NCBI RefSeq assembly: GCF_018130465.1
Contig: NZ_JAFCKJ010000008.1
Span: forward strand, 1-64,000
Origin: Bradyrhizobium canariense
Lineage (GTDB): Bacteria; Pseudomonadota; Alphaproteobacteria; Rhizobiales; Xanthobacteraceae
Reading direction: 5' to 3'
DNA length: 64,000 nucleotides
Shown here: positions 48,901 through 63,900 of the stretch, one piece after another
Layout: each line of letters opens with the position of its first letter
How positions within the stretch are numbered: the first letter of the stretch is position 1
Position numbers and translations under genes: made by a program
The notes under the pieces: generated by a model
What the model was told of the DNA's origin: nothing
What the model saw: the letters and a program-made list of their open reading frames with translations, nothing else
Databases searched by the model: none

Positions 48901-51900
48901 CTGGCGGCCGCTCTTGCTGGCATTGGTCTCTGGGATTTCGGGAAGCGGTCCATCAGGATCGAAGCCGGAGGCATCCGTGCCGAGGATGACCGAGAGCGAG
49001 GCGATGGCGCTGTCGTAGTGCACGCGGCTGTCGAGCAGGGCGCGCTTCTCCCTGGCTTCGTCGACGCTGTCGCCGACCACGACGAAGGCGCCGGGGAGGA
49101 TCTTGAGGTGCTCGGGGTCGCGGCCGACCTTCTCCATGCGGCCCTTGATGTCGGCATAGAGTTTCTGGCTGTCAGAAAGGCTGCCGCCGCCGGTGAACAC
49201 GGCTTCCGCGGTCTCTGCCGCGAGCTGCCTGCCGTCTTCGGATGCGCCGGCCTGCACGATCAGCGGCCACCCCTGCACCGGGCGGGCGATGTTGAGGGGA
49301 CCGCGCACCTTCAGATATTTGCCGTTGTGGTCGAGCACATGCATCTTCGCGGGATCGAAGAACAGGCCGCTTTCGACGTCGCGCACGAAGGCGTCGTCGG
49401 CGAAGGAATCCCACAGGCCGGTGACGACGTCGTAGAACTCGCGGGCGCGCTTGTAGCGCTCGGCGTGCTCCATGTGATCGTCGAGGCCGAAATTCAGCGC
49501 CGCATCCGGGTTCGAGGTGGTGACGATGTTCCAGCCGGCCCGCCCGCCGCTGAGATGGTCGAGCGAGGCGAAGCGCCGGGCGACGTGATAGGGCTCGTCG
49601 AAGGTGGTCGAGCCCGTCGCGATCAGGCCGATCCGCTCGGTGACGGCGGACAGCGCTGACAACAGCGTGAACGGCTCGAACGACGTGACCGTGTGGCTGC
49701 GCTTGAGCGCGTTGACCGGCATGTTCAGCACGGCGAGGTGATCGGCCATGAAGAAGGCGTCGAACTTGCCGGCCTCGAGCTTCTGGATCAGCGTCTTGAT
49801 GTGACCAAAATTGAAATTGGCGTCCGGCCAGGCTCCGGGATAGCGCCAGGCGCCGGTATGGATGCTGATCGGGCGCATGAACGCGCCAAGCTTGAGTTGC
49901 CGTTGTGCCATCGCCCGGTGTCCGTTCTTTGTGTCGTTCGGGAAGACATAGGCACGCCGCGGAACTCCGCCATCGGGGGAGGCGGGAAGAATATTTTGTT
50001 TTTCGGTGGCCGCTCAGCACATTCGCGTCATCCCGGGCCGCGCCCGGAAGGGCGGAGGAGTCCCATCGAACCGATCTGCCGCTCGCCCCGACCAAGCCAT
50101 GACTTTCGCTCCCGAGGAGACCTTCGATGGCAGGTGCAATGAGCGTGGACGGCAGCATCGTCCGCATCGACCGGCCCATGCCCTGGGTCGGGCGGCTGCT
50201 GTCGCTGCCGCTGCTGGCGGCGAGCGGCTATCTGCTGTGGAATGTCGCGCTCGGCCTGCGCCAGGATTTCTCCGGCTTCGGAAGGCTCGCCGACGATCTC
50301 GTGCCGGTGCTGGTGTTCACGGGGCTCGGGCTGCTCGTCGGCATCCCCGGCGTCATCCTGCTCACCTTCCGCTATTTCGTCGTGCTGAACGAGACGCTGC
50401 GCCAGATCGTCATCACCAGGCAGTTCGGCCCGCTGAATATTCGCAAGCATCGCGATCTCGCCGACTATCATTTCATCAGCATCACCGACGACTGCGATCC
50501 GGAGCTGACGGCCTATGACGTCAATCTCTGCGGCAACAGGGGCACCGAGCCGATTACGTTGATGAGCTTCACCAGGCGCGAAGAGGCAAACAGCCTCGCA
50601 AACGAGATCGGCCGCGTCCTCAAGCTGCCGGCGCGCGACTATGTCGGCACCGAGCCTGATGCCGATTAAGGTCCAGCCACGACCTGTTGCTACCCGTTCC
50701 GGAAATTGCCATCCTCGCGGCTGATCAATGCGATGGAAGGCCATGACCTCTACGAATCATTCTATCCCTGCAATTCTATCGCGCGGCAAGGGCCATCAAT
50801 TTCTCCTGTATGGCGACTCCTGCTCGGGCGTACCGGGGGCACCGCACGAAAAGACCTTCGCCTCGGTCAACGCGATCGTTCAACGCCTCAGACCGCAGCC
50901 CGAATTCATTCTCTTTCCGGGCGATGAAATCATCGGACTGACGCCGGATCCGGCCGCGCTGCGCGCGCAATGGCGATATTGGCTGGACACGGAAATGGCA
51001 TGGCTCGACCGTACGGCCACTCCGATGTGGCACACGACCGGCAATCACACGACCTATGATGTGATGAGCGAGGCGGTGTTTCGCGCGGTGCTGGAGCTGC
51101 CGAACAATGGGCCGCCCGGGCAGGCGGGTCTCTCCTACTTCGTGCGGCGCGGCGACCTCCTGATGGTGTTCGTCAACACGCTGTGGAGCGGCCTTGGCGG
51201 TGAGGGCCATGTCGAGCTCGCGTGGCTGGAAGCAACGCTCAGAGACCATGGCGATGCCCGACATAGACTGGTCCTCGGCCATCACCCGGTGTTTCCCATC
51301 AACGGCTTTACGGGGACGTATCAGCGCGAGATCGGCCACGAATATTCCCGTCCGTTTTGGGACATCCTGGTGAACGAAAACGTGCTTGCCTATCTGTGCA
51401 GCCACATCCTCGCCTTCGATGTGCAGGCGCATCGCGGCGTCCTGCAGATTTGCACTGCGGGCGCGGGAACGGCTCACAGGATGCCGGAAGGCGTCGAGTA
51501 TCTGCATTGCGTTCAAGCAGCGCTTGACGAGGAAGGCCTGCGTTATCAGGTGCTCGATGTCGACGGCGTCGTCAGGGAGAGGATGGAATGGCCGTTGCCT
51601 GACCCTGATCCCGCCCGGTGGAGAGAGCTGCCGCTCGGAGATGTTGAAGCGCCGTTCAGCGGAATTGTGCAGAGCGGAGGTCGGATCGAGCTGAGACTGA
51701 CGGGACAAAGCGCCGCGAGCGATGTCGCATCAGCCCAGACGATTTTGACGGCCTTCGCGCCTGGTTCGATCGCGCCATTCTGGCTTGGGCTCCGGGGACC
51801 CAAGCAAACTCTGACAGCCATTATTGGTCGTGCGCCGGGGCGCAGTCCGTCCTATTGGTTTGGACCTGATCTTCCAGCAGGCGACAGTTTCGATATTCAC

Positions 51901-54900
51901 GTCACCCTCTATCCGGATATGGGTCCCGGCGGTCTTCTGTACCGCCATCACGCCTCTCTCCGTTGGTCGTCCTTCACCGCTGCGTCGGCGCAAGGGCTGG
52001 AGCAGCTTTCGTGGCCCCGGCATTGGGCCATCGGCCACGGACAAGGCGGCAGCGAAGACCGCGCGTTCAGAGGTGCGGCCCTGCGTGTGCAAATCGCTGA
52101 GACTTAGCTCAAAATATCCTTCTGCATCTTGCCGCCGTAGAAATGGAAGAACGGCACCGGCGCATCGTGGCGGAGCGGGCCGGTGGCAAGGCGCATGTCG
52201 AGCTCGTTGAGCACGTTGCGCGTCATCGGATGCAAATCGGCGAGCGGCTTTGAGCCGAGCTCGACCCAGACCAGCTCGACAAGCTCGGCATCGGCATGGA
52301 TCACGCCGTCGACGCGGTGGGTGATCGCGGAGGCATCAGCCGTGAAGAAGCGCGTGTCGAACCGCTTGACGCGGCCGGGCGGGGTGATCGCGCGCGCGAT
52401 CAGGAACAGGCTGGAGGGATCGGGCAGCAGGCCCGCGTCCGCAAATGGCTTCCAGGCGCCTTCGAGTTTAGCCTTGCCCTCGGCCTTGTCTTGAATCTTG
52501 CGCCCGAGGCAGAGACCGGTTTCCTCGCAGGCCTCGCGGATCGCGGCAATCGCCAGCGACTTCGCGCGCGAGGCCGGCGTCTTCGGGCTGCCCTTGGCGA
52601 GATTGGCTTCCAGCTCGGCGGTGACGGGCGCCGCGCACGGCACGCGATAGTCGTCCTTGTCGACACGGCCGCCGGGGAAGACGAACTTTCCGGGCATGAA
52701 CACCACGTTGTCGTGGCGCTTGCCGACCAGGACTTTTGGAGTTGCGCCGCTGCGATCGACCAGGATCAGTGTCGCCGCATCCCGTGGGCGGAAATAGGGA
52801 TGGTGGTCGGCTTCCTTGCCCTCGTGGATCTTGGCCTTGTCGGCTGCCTGCGACGTATCCGTCATGTCCTCACCCAAACCGCTTCTTGTTTATTTTGCTT
52901 ACACCGGCGGAATACCATCGGTCGGGTTCTCGTCAAACCCGTGCATGCGCAGAGCCCATTGCAATCCGACCACGGCTCCCTTCACCGGCTGCAGGAGTGC
53001 GAGCGAGGCGACGAAGGTGAAGGGCAGATAGGCCGCGAAGCTGATCCAGACCGGCGTGGTGTAGTTGGTCTCGATCCACAAAATACTCGGCACCACGATG
53101 TGGCCGACGATGACGATGACGAGATAGGCGGGCAAATCGTCGGCGCGATGCGGCGTGAAATCGAGGCTGCATTTTGAGCAATTGTCCGCCGTCTTCAAAA
53201 AGGCGCGGAACAGCTTTCCCTCGCCGCAGCGCGGGCAGCGACCGCGAAAGCCGCGCTTCATGGCAGTCCAGACGTCGCGTTTCTCGACGAGGCCGGTCTC
53301 GCGGGTCCAGATCTTTGCCGCCGTGCTCACCATGCCTTGCCCTTCTGGCCCTTGCCTTTGCCCTTGGTCTTTTTGCCCTTACCGGGCTTCTTCGGCTTGT
53401 CCGGCTTGTGCTTCTTCGCCGGGCTGCGTCCGGGCTGCGCCTTGAACGAGGGGCGGCGTTGCGGACCGGATGACCTGCGGCCCCGCGGCGCGGTCTCGCC
53501 GGTCGAGGACAATAGCTCGAAGCGCAGTGCGCCTGCGATGGGTGCTGCTTCGATCAGGCGGACGTCGACGACGTCACCGAGCTGATGCATGGTGCCGCTG
53601 CGCGTGCCGACCAGGGCGTGGCGGCCCTCGTCATAGTTGAAATATTCCGTGCCGAGGGACCTTATCGGGATCAGGCCGTCGGCGCCGGTCTCAGCGAGCT
53701 TGACGAACAGGCCGGCGCGCGTGACGCCGGAGACGCGGCCCTGGAAGCTCGAACCGATGCGGTCGGCGAGGTGATGGGCGATCAGGCGGTCGACGGTCTC
53801 GCGCTCCGCCTTCATCGCGCGCCGCTCGGTCACCGAGATGTGGGCTGCGACTTCGCTTAAGGTTTCCGGCGTCTCGCTGTCGGGCAGCGCGCCTTCGCCG
53901 AGGCCGAGCGCGCGGACCAGCGCGCGGTGCACGACGAGGTCGGCATAGCGGCGTATCGGCGAGGTGAAATGCGCGTAGCGGCGCAGGTTCAGGCCGAAAT
54001 GACCGTAATTCTCCGAGGAATATTCCGCCTGCGCCTGCGCGCGCAGCACGACCTCGCTCACCAGCGGAAAGTGGTCGTGGCCTTCGAGCTGCGCCAGCAC
54101 GCGGTTGAACAAAGCAGGGCGCAGCGCGCCGCCCTTCGCGAACGGAACGTCCAGCGTCTCCAGGAACTCCGCGAGCGCGTGGACCTTTTCCAGGGTCGGC
54201 TCGTCATGCACGCGGTAGATCAGCGGCAGCGACTTCTTCTCGAGCATCTCGGCTGCCGCGACATTGGCGAGGATCATGAACTCCTCGATCAGCTTGTGCG
54301 CGTCGAGCCTGTCGGGCACGACGACGCGGTCGACCGTGCCGTCGCTCTTCAGCAGGATCTTGCGCTCGGGCAGATCGAGATTGAGCGGATCGCGCTCGTC
54401 TCGCGCGCGCTTGACGCAGGCATAGGCCGCATAGAGCGGCCGCAGGATCGGATCGAGCAGGGGGCCGGTGGTGTCGTCCGGCCGGCCGTCGATCGCGGCC
54501 TGCGCCTGGGCATAGCTCAGCTTGGCCGCCGAACGCATCAGGATGCGATGGAAGCTGTGCGAGCGTTTCCGCCCGTCCGGGGCGATGATCATCCGCACCG
54601 CGAGCGCGCCGCGCGGCTCGCCCGGCACCAGCGAGCAGAGATTGTTGGAGATGCGCTCGGGCAGCATCGGCACGACGCGGTCGGGGAAATAGACCGAGTT
54701 GCCGCGGTCGAGCGCGTCGCGGTCGAGCGCGGTGCCCGGCCGCACGTAGAAGCTCACATCGGCGATGGCGACGTCGACGATGAAGCCGCCCTTGTTGTTG
54801 GGATCGTCGTCCGGCTGCGCGTGGACCGCGTCGTCGTGATCCTTGGCATCCGGCGGATCGATGGTAACCAGCGGGACGTCGCGCCAGTCCTCGCGCCCCT

Positions 54901-57900
54901 TCAGGTTGGCCGGCTCCGCCGCTTCGGCTTCGCGCTCTGCCGCGGGGCGGAATTGCAGCGGGATGTCGTGCGCGTAGATCGCGATCAGGCTGATCGCCTT
55001 CTCCGACTTGACCGAGCCGAGCTTCTCCTTGATGCGGCCTGACGCCAGCCCAAAGCCGCGCGAGCGGATGATGTCGACGCTGACGAGATCGCCGTCCTGC
55101 GCGCCGTGCATCTCGGTCGGGGCGATGTTCAGCTCGCGGTCGGCGGACTTCTTGTCGACCGGGATGATCCGTCCGCCGCCTTCGGGCAGGCTGCGGAAGA
55201 CGCCCAGGATACGGCTCTTGGTCTTGTCGAAGACCTTGATGATGTGGCCGCGATAGGCCGGGCCTTCGGTCTCGTCGGCGCGCTCGACGCGCAGCAGCGC
55301 GCGATCGCCGACGCCGGCCGCGGTGCCGGGCTTTGGCCGGCGCGGCATTGTGATGAGGATTTTTGGCGGTTCGCCGCTTTCGACCTCGTCCCATTCGGTG
55401 GGGGAGGCGACCAGCTCGCCGTCGGCGTCGCGGCCGGTGATGTCGGCGACCAGCGTCGGCGGCAGGCTGTCCGGCTCTGAGATCGCGTGGCGTTTTTTCT
55501 TGACGAGGCCGTCGTCGGCGAGCTCACGCAGCATGCGCTTGAGCTCGATGCGATCGGCGTTCTTCAGGCCGAACTCGCGCGCAATTTCGCGGGTTCCGAC
55601 CTTTCCGGGATTTGCCTTGATGAAGGCGACGATGGCTGCTCTGTCGGGAAAGCCACGGTCATTCTTGCGTTTCACTTAGCCTCTAATTGGTGCCGGCACT
55701 CTTCTTGGCCGGAGCTTTGGCGCCAGCTGCCTTGGTCGGTGACGTCTTGATGGCCGAAGTCTTGGCCGACGACGACACGGCGGCGCGCGCCTTGCTGGTG
55801 GATTCCGATTTGGGTTTGGCCGCCTTCTTCGCGGCCGGCTTTTTGGTTTTTGGCGCGGCATCGCCGTCGGCAGGCTTCTTCGCCTTGGCCTTGGCCGGCT
55901 TCGCCGCCTTCTTCGGCTTCTTGCCGCCGCCCTTGGCCGCGCGCTCGTCGATCAGCGCGATCGCCTGCGGCAACGTGATGGCGTCTTTCTCGATGTCGCT
56001 CGGGATCGTTGCGTTGACGCCGCCCGCCGTGACATAGGCGCCGTAGCGGCCGCCCTTCACCGTGACGGTGCCGAGGGTGGGATGATCGCCAATCGCCTTG
56101 CCGGGGTCGGCGCCGAAGCGGCGGCTCGGGCCCTTGGCGATCTTCTCCGCGATCAGCGTCACCGCGCGGTTGATGCCGATGTCGAACACTTCATCGCCGG
56201 CCTCCAGGCTGGCATAGGTCTTCTCGTGCTTCACGAACGGCCCGAAGCGGCCAAGACCTGCGGTGATCGGCTGGCCGGTCTCCGGATGCTTGCCGATCTC
56301 GCGTGGCAGCGACAGCAGTTTGAGCGCGAGCTCGAGCTCGACATCGCCGGGCGAGGTGCCCTTCGGGATGCCCGCGCGCCTGGGCTTCTCGCCTTCGGCA
56401 TAATCCTTGGCCTCGCCGAGCTGGATGTAGGGCCCGAACCGGCCGGCCTTGACCCAGACGTCACGGCCCGTGTCGGGATCCTGGCCGAGCGAACGATCGG
56501 CGGTGGCCTCGCCGTCGGCAGCAAGCTGACGGGTGTAGCGGCATTCCGGATAGTTCGAGCAGCCGACGAAAGCGCCGAACTTGCCGGCCTTGAGATTGAG
56601 CCGGCCGTTGCCGCAGCTCGGACATTGCCTGATGTCGCCGCCATCGGTGCGGGGCGGATAGATGTGCTGTCCCAGCATGTCGTCGAGCACGTCGAGCACC
56701 TGCGCGACGCGCAGATCCTTGATCTCGTCGACCGCGCCGATGAAGCCGGTCCAGAAATCCTTCAGCACCTGCTGCCAGGAGATCTCGTTGTTGGAGATGC
56801 GGTCGAGCTGCTCTTCCAGATTGGCGGTGAAGTCGTATTCGACGTAGCGGGCAAAGAAGCTTTCGAGGAACGCGACCACGACGCGGCCCTTGTCCTCGCC
56901 GTGCAGGCGCTTCTTCTCGAGCTTGACGTAGCCGCGGTCCTTGAGGACCTGGAGGATCGAGGCATAGGTCGAGGGCCGGCCGATGCCGAGCTCTTCCATG
57001 CGCTTGACCAGCGAGGCCTCGGAGAAGCGCGGCGGCGGCTCGGTGAAGTGCTGGGTGACGGCGAGCGACTGCCGCTTCAGCGCGTCGTTCGCGCTCATCG
57101 CGGGCAGGCGGCGGGAGTCCTCGTCCTCCTCGTCGTCACGGCCTTCCTGATAAAGTGCGAGGAAGCCGTCGAACTTGACGACCTGGCCGGTGGCGCGCAG
57201 GTCCAGCGTGCGGCCGCCGACCTTCGCCGTGATGTCGACCGTGGTGCGTTCCAGCTCGGCCGATTCCATCTGGCTCGCGATGGTGCGCTTCCAGATCAGT
57301 TCATAGAGTCGCGCGTGGTCGGAATCGAGCTTGCGGCTCATGCTGTCGGGGCGGCGCGACATGTCGGTCGGCCGGATCGCTTCGTGGGCTTCCTGGGCGT
57401 TCTTGGCCTTGGCCTGGTATTGGCGCGGCGCGTCCGGCACATAGGCGTTGCCGTAATCCTCGCCGATCACCGTGCGCGCCTGGGTGATCGCGGACGGATC
57501 GATCTGCACGCCGTCGGTACGCATATAAGTAATGAGTCCGGTGGTCTCGCCGCCGATGTCGATGCCTTCATAGAGCCGCTGCGCGATGCGCATGGTGTGC
57601 GCCGGCGCAAAGCCGTATTTGCGGCTGGCTTCCTGCTGCAGCGTCGAGGTGGTGAAGGGCGCCTGCGGATTGCGCCGCGCGGGCTTTGCGTCGACGGAGG
57701 TGACGGCGTAGGCGGCCGCTTCCAGCGCCTTCTTGAAATCCTCGGCTTCCGCGCCGGTGCCGATGTCGAGGCGCTGGATCTTCTTGCCGTCGGCGCCGAC
57801 GAGACGGGCCTCGAAGGCATCGCCGCGCGGCGTCAGCAGGGTCGCGATCAGCGACCAGTATTCGCGCGCGACGAACTTTTCGATCTCGAGCTCGCGGTCG

Positions 57901-60900
57901 CAGACCAGCCGCAGCGCCACCGACTGCACGCGGCCCGCCGAGCGGGCGCCTGGCAGCTTGCGCCACAGCACGGGGGAGAGGGTGAAGCCGACCAGATAGT
58001 CCAGCGCGCGGCGCGCCATATAGGCGTCGACCAGCGCGCCGTCGATCTGGCGCGGATTCTTCATGGCGTCCGTGACCGCCTGCTTGGTGATGGCGTTGAA
58101 CACCACGCGCTCGATCTTGTGGTCCTTGAGCGCGCGCTTCTCCTTCAGCACCTCCAGCACGTGCCAGGAGATGGCCTCGCCCTCGCGATCAGGGTCGGTG
58201 GCGAGAATCAGGCGATCAGCGTTCTTGAGGGACTTTGCAATGTCGTTGAGCCGGCCGGCCGCCTTGGGGTCGATCTCCCAGATCATCTTGAAATTGGCGT
58301 CGGGATCGACGGAACCGTTCTTCGCGGGCAAGTCGCGGACATGGCCGAACGAGGCCAGAACCTCGTAGGACGAGCCCAAATACTTGTTGATCGTCTTGGC
58401 TTTCGCCGGCGACTCCACAATGACGATATTCATGTAGTTCCAGTAACTTATGGGGAAATTCTGGGCCGAATTCGATGAGATTCGGGTCGGCCCTTTCGCC
58501 CCGAACATGGGTGGTGAGGCCGTCGCTGTCAAATCGAGGGGTGTTGAAAGCCATCCCGATGGGAAAAGTTTCATATCGAGAAAGTTGCAAAATACCACCT
58601 TTGAGTTGCGGCCGATGTCGGCGTAATGTTTCTGCGGGGCATGGATTCGGGTGGGGGCTGGTGACTAGGCCAGGAAAGAAACGGGCGGGCGCCGCATCGC
58701 GCGCGGCGGGAGGCTCGCGTCACGAGGAACCGGGGGAGGGCGGCGTCGAGGAGGCGGTCGCCTTCATCGCCGAGCAGGTCGGGGCATTGCGCAAGCTCGC
58801 CGAGCGGCACAAGCTCGACGTGCTGCATTATCTCCTGGGAATGACCAAGCTCGAGGCCGACGAGCATCTGCGGCTGCGGAGCAAGCGCAAGCTGTCGTAG
58901 CGGCGAAGACCGAACGGAATCGATTACGCTCGCTCTCGCTCCGGAGTCGTCCTGGCGAAAGCCAGGACCCATACCGCGAGGTCTATCGACCTGAGCGCGG
59001 TTGCGAATTCCGGGCGACGAGTCTCCGCCAAACTCCTCCTTGGGGTAATGGGTCCTGGCTTTCGCCAGGACGACGTTGGAGAGACAGCGCGCGGCTATCC
59101 CGTCGACCGCCGCCGCGGCGTCGGCCTTGGCTTCAGCGTCGTGTCCGCGGAGCTGAGCAACCGCCCGTCCTCCGCGCGCAGCTCGAGCTTTCGCACCGGG
59201 CGGCCTTTCTCGCGATCGACCAGGATGGTCGCGATCTCCGAAGGCCGATCGTCGAATTCCTCGCTCCATTGCCGCAGCGCTACCAACACCGGGAAGGTGC
59301 CGCGGCCCTTCGCCGTCAGCACATATTCCTGATAGGCGCTGCCGTCGGAGGCGGGGGCCGTTGCCAGAATGCCGTGGTCGACCAGTGAACGCAGCCGCGC
59401 CGACAGGATGTTCTTGGCCATGCCGAGCTTGCTCTGAAACTCGCCGAAGCGGCGCAGGCCGAACAGCGCCTCACGGATGATCAGCAGCGACCACCAGTCG
59501 CCGATCGCTTCCAGCGATCGCGCAATCGGGCAGGCGTCGCCCTCGAAGCTCGTTCGTTTCACCATCGTCTTCGTTCCGTCGTGCCGTGCGTTTTGACATC
59601 AGTCACGCGCTTGTGTGGTTGCATCATAAAACCATATGCCCTAGATGGCAAATTGGTTTTATGATGCTACCACTGGAGGCGAACGTGAGACTGAAGAACA
59701 AGACGGCCCTGATCACCGGCGGCAATAGCGGCATTGGACTGGCAACGGCAAAGCTGTTCGTGGCCGAGGGCGCCAAGGTGGTGATCACCGGGCGCAACAA
59801 GGAGACGCTGGAGGCGGCCGCGAAGGAGCTCGGGCCGAACGCGCTCGCGCTCGCCGCCGACGCCACCGACATTGCCGCGACCGAAGCTGCGATCAAGAAG
59901 GGGGCCGAAAAGTTCGGCAAGTTCGACATCGTGTTCGCCAATGCCGGGATCGCCGGCGGCACGCCGCTCGGTTCGGCGACGCCGGAGATTTTCGAGAAGG
60001 TCATCAGCACGAACCTCACCAGCGTGTTCTTCACCGTTCAGTCCGCGCTCCCCCATCTGAACGACAATGCCTCGATCATCCTCAACGGCTCGGTGATCTC
60101 AGTGCTCGGCATTCCCGGCTACTCAGCCTATGGCGCGGCGAAGGCCGGCGTGAGGGCGATGGCGCGGATCATGGCCTCGGAGCTGTCGCCGCGCGGCATT
60201 CGCGTCAACGTGGTCGCGCCCGGTGCGATCCGTACGCCGATCTGGGGGGCTGCAACCGCCACACCGGAAGCCGAGAAGGCGTTCGAGAAGCGGATCGCGC
60301 TGACGACGCCGCTCGGCCGTATTGGTGAAACAGATCACGTCGCGAAGACGGTGCTGTTCCTGGCTTCCGATGATTCCGCGCATGTGCAGGGTCAGGAAAT
60401 CTTCGTCGATGGCGGCGCGGTGGCTTCTCCGAGCGGCGCGCCGATCTATCGCGGTTGATCAATTGAAGTGCAAATTGAATCGGTCGGCACAGCCTCGGCG
60501 GTTGCGCCGGCCGGTTCCCACGCCTCGCGAGCTGTATTTTCTGAACCTTGCGTGAGGCGTTGAACCTTCGCTTGCGCTGCCAAGACACTTTTACGGGCGG
60601 GGGGGTCACTAAGCCTCATTTTCAAGGGAGCCCGATATGCCAAAGGCAGCTCGTATTATTTCTCCGATTTCAGCACCGTCTGTTTACACCGACAACTCCG
60701 CCATTCCCGCCAAGCGTTCCGACATCTCCGAGTTCATCGGGGTGGCTCTTTTTGCCGGCATCGGCCTGTTCGTTTCGCTTGTCGCCGTCATCCTGGGCAT
60801 TCAGGGCGCCTGGTTTTAACGTCGCTGATCGGGCACCCCTCGATCAGCCGCCGCGGCCGTTGTTGCGGCGGCTGATGATTGGTGCGTTCGCTCAGGCCGC

Positions 60901-63900
60901 GCGCAGGGTGGTTGCCGCCTCGAGCGCGCTGGCGATCGACTTCTCGCGATGTTCCGGCCCGACCTGGATGCCGTCGGCGCTGATGAATTCGGGATTGTGA
61001 ATGCCCATGAAGCCGAACACGCCACGCAGATAGCTTTCGAGGTGCTCCAGCGACGCGGCCGGCGAGCCCGCGCCGTAATAGCCCCCGCGCGAGATCGCGA
61101 AGATCACGCGCTTGTCGCCGGCAAGGCCCTGCGGGCCGTTTGCGTCGTATTTGAAGGTCTTCCCCGCCACCAGGACGCGATCGATCCAGGCCTTGAGCTG
61201 GCTCGGAATCGTGAAATTGTACATGGGCGCGCCGATCACGACGATGTCGGCGGCAAGGAATTCGTCCAGCGCGGCCTTGCTGGCGGCGAGGTCGGGGCCG
61301 AGTTCCGCCGGCGCAGGCGCGCCTTGCGCGGCCGCCAGATGCGAGCCGGAGAGATGGGCGAGCGGCCTCTGCGTCAGGTCGCGATAGACGACGTCCAGCG
61401 ACGGCGTCGCCTGCCTGAGACGGTCGACGATGGCGGCGGAGACCTGCCGGGAGACGGAGTGGGGGCCGAGCACGCTGGAGTCGAGATGGAGAAGTTTCAT
61501 TTGGGATCACCCTGGTATAAGTTTGTAACCAGAGCTACATGAGTGACTATCGAAATCCCCGCAAGAACGCACCTTTTTGAGCCATGAGCACATCCCTGAA
61601 ACCCGCGCACATCGATTTACCTGCCTCACCGAGGCCGGATCCCAACCATGCGGACTGCCGCGGCGTCGCCTCGGTGCTGTCCCGCGTGGGCGACAAATGG
61701 AGCGTGTTCGTGATCATGATGCTCGGCGACGGGCCGAAGCGCTTCAACGAGCTCAAGCGCATGATCAACGGCATCTCGCAGCGGATGCTGACCTTGACGC
61801 TGCGCGGGCTGGAGCGCGACGGCCTGGTCACGCGCACGATCTTTCCAACCATTCCGCCGCGCGTGGACTATGAGCTGACCGATCTCGGCCGCGGGCTGTC
61901 GCAACCCGTCGAGGCGCTCGGCAAATGGGCGATCGAGCATCTCGTCCAGATCGAGGCCGCGCGTGCGCATTTCGATCAGCGCAACGAACCCTAGAGCAGC
62001 GACACCAATCCGCCGCCGTGACGCTCGAGCCGGCCGGCGAGCTCCAGCTCCAACAGCACGGTGCGCACGATGGCAGGCGAGGCGCCGGACATCCGCACGA
62101 GGTCGTCGATCGTGACGGGGGCAGGGCCGAGCAGGCCGGTGATCTGATCGCGATCGTGTCCTTGCGGATCGCTCTCGAACGGCTCGCTGTCGGGCTCGCT
62201 GGCGGTGCGCATCAGCGGCCGCTCCATGATCGGCGCGACCGCGTTGATGATGTCGGCGGCTTCGGTGACGAGGGTTGCGCCCTGCTTGATCAAATCGTTG
62301 GCGCCGGCGGCGCGCGGATCGAGCGGAGAGCCCGGCACCGCGAACACTTCGCGGCCCTGTTCGGCGGCCATGCGCGCGGTGATCAGCGAGCCCGAGCGGT
62401 GCGCCGCCTCCACCACGACGACGCCGAACGCGGCGCCCGAGATCAGTCGGTTGCGGCGGGGAAAGTCGCGCGCGCGGGGCTCGTGGCCGAGCGGCATCTC
62501 CGAGATCGCAGCACCCTGGTGATCGAGGATCGAGCCCAGCAAATCGCCATGCTCGGGCGGATAGATGCAATCATGGCCGCCGGCGAGCACGGCGATCGTG
62601 CCGCTTTCCACACTCGCGCGATGCGCGGCCTGGTCGACGCCGCGGGCGAGCCCCGAGATGATGATGAAGCCGGCTTCGCCAAGCTCGCGGGCGAGCACAC
62701 CTGCGAATTTCAGCCCGGCGCCGGAGGCGTTGCGCGAGCCGACGATCGCGATCATCGGCCGCATCAGCGTTGCGACATCGCCGCGTATCGCAAGCAGCGG
62801 CGGCGCGTCGTCGATCATCGCCAGCCGCGCCGGATAACCGTCCTCGCCGGGCGCGAGCCAGGCGATGCCGAACTTGCGGCTCGCGGCGAGCTCGGCCTTC
62901 GCCTCGTCGGCACTACAGATGCGCGCCGATCGCTGCGCACCGCCGCGGCGCGCGAGATCCGGCAGCCGCTCCAGCGCTGCGCGCGCGTTGCCGAAATGAT
63001 CGACCAGCGAACGGAAGGTGCGCGGCCCCACATTGTCGGAGCGGATCAGCCGCAGGCGGTCGATCCTGTCAGCCTCGGTCAGCTCCACGTTTCGGTTGAT
63101 AGCGTCCACGGCGTCTCCTTGCAGGCGCAGCATGGAACAACCTGAGGGCGTGGGCAACAGCTCCGTGCGCTTGCGCGACCTCGCCTCGATGCTAAAAGCG
63201 ATCCCAATAAGAAGGGTATTGCCATGATCTCACTCGCCGACCTCCAGCGCCGCATCGAAGCGGGCGAGCTTTCGCCTGATGACGCCATCGCCCAGTCGCA
63301 CGCGGCGATCGAGGCCAAAGAGAAGGACGTCCGCGCTTTCGTCCGCCACGACAAGTCGGCCAAGGCGCAAGCCTCCGGCCCGCTGCGCGGCATCGCGGTC
63401 GGGATCAAGGACATCATCGACACCGCCGATTTTCCGACCGAGATGGGCTCGGAGATCTATCGTGGCTGGCAGCCGCGCGCGGATGCACCGGTCGTGATGA
63501 TGCTGAAGCGGGCGGGCGCCACCGTCATCGGCAAGACCACGACCACGGCGTTCGCCTCGCGCGATCCGACCCCGACGCTCAATCCGCACAATCTCGGGCA
63601 TACGCCGGGCGGCTCGTCCTCGGGCTCGGCGGCGGCCGTCGGTGCCGGCATGATCCCGCTGGCGCTGGGCACCCAGACCGGCGGCTCGGTGATCCGGCCT
63701 GCGGCCTATTGCGGGACCGCCGCGATCAAGCCGTCGTTCCGGATGCTGCCGACGGTCGGCGTCAAATGCTATTCGTGGGCGCTCGACACGGTCGGCCTGT
63801 TCGGCGCGCGCGCGGAGGATCTCGCGCGCGGACTGCTCGCGATGACCGGCCGCACGGAGTTTTCGGGCATCGTCCCGGCGAAGGCGCCACGCATCGGCGT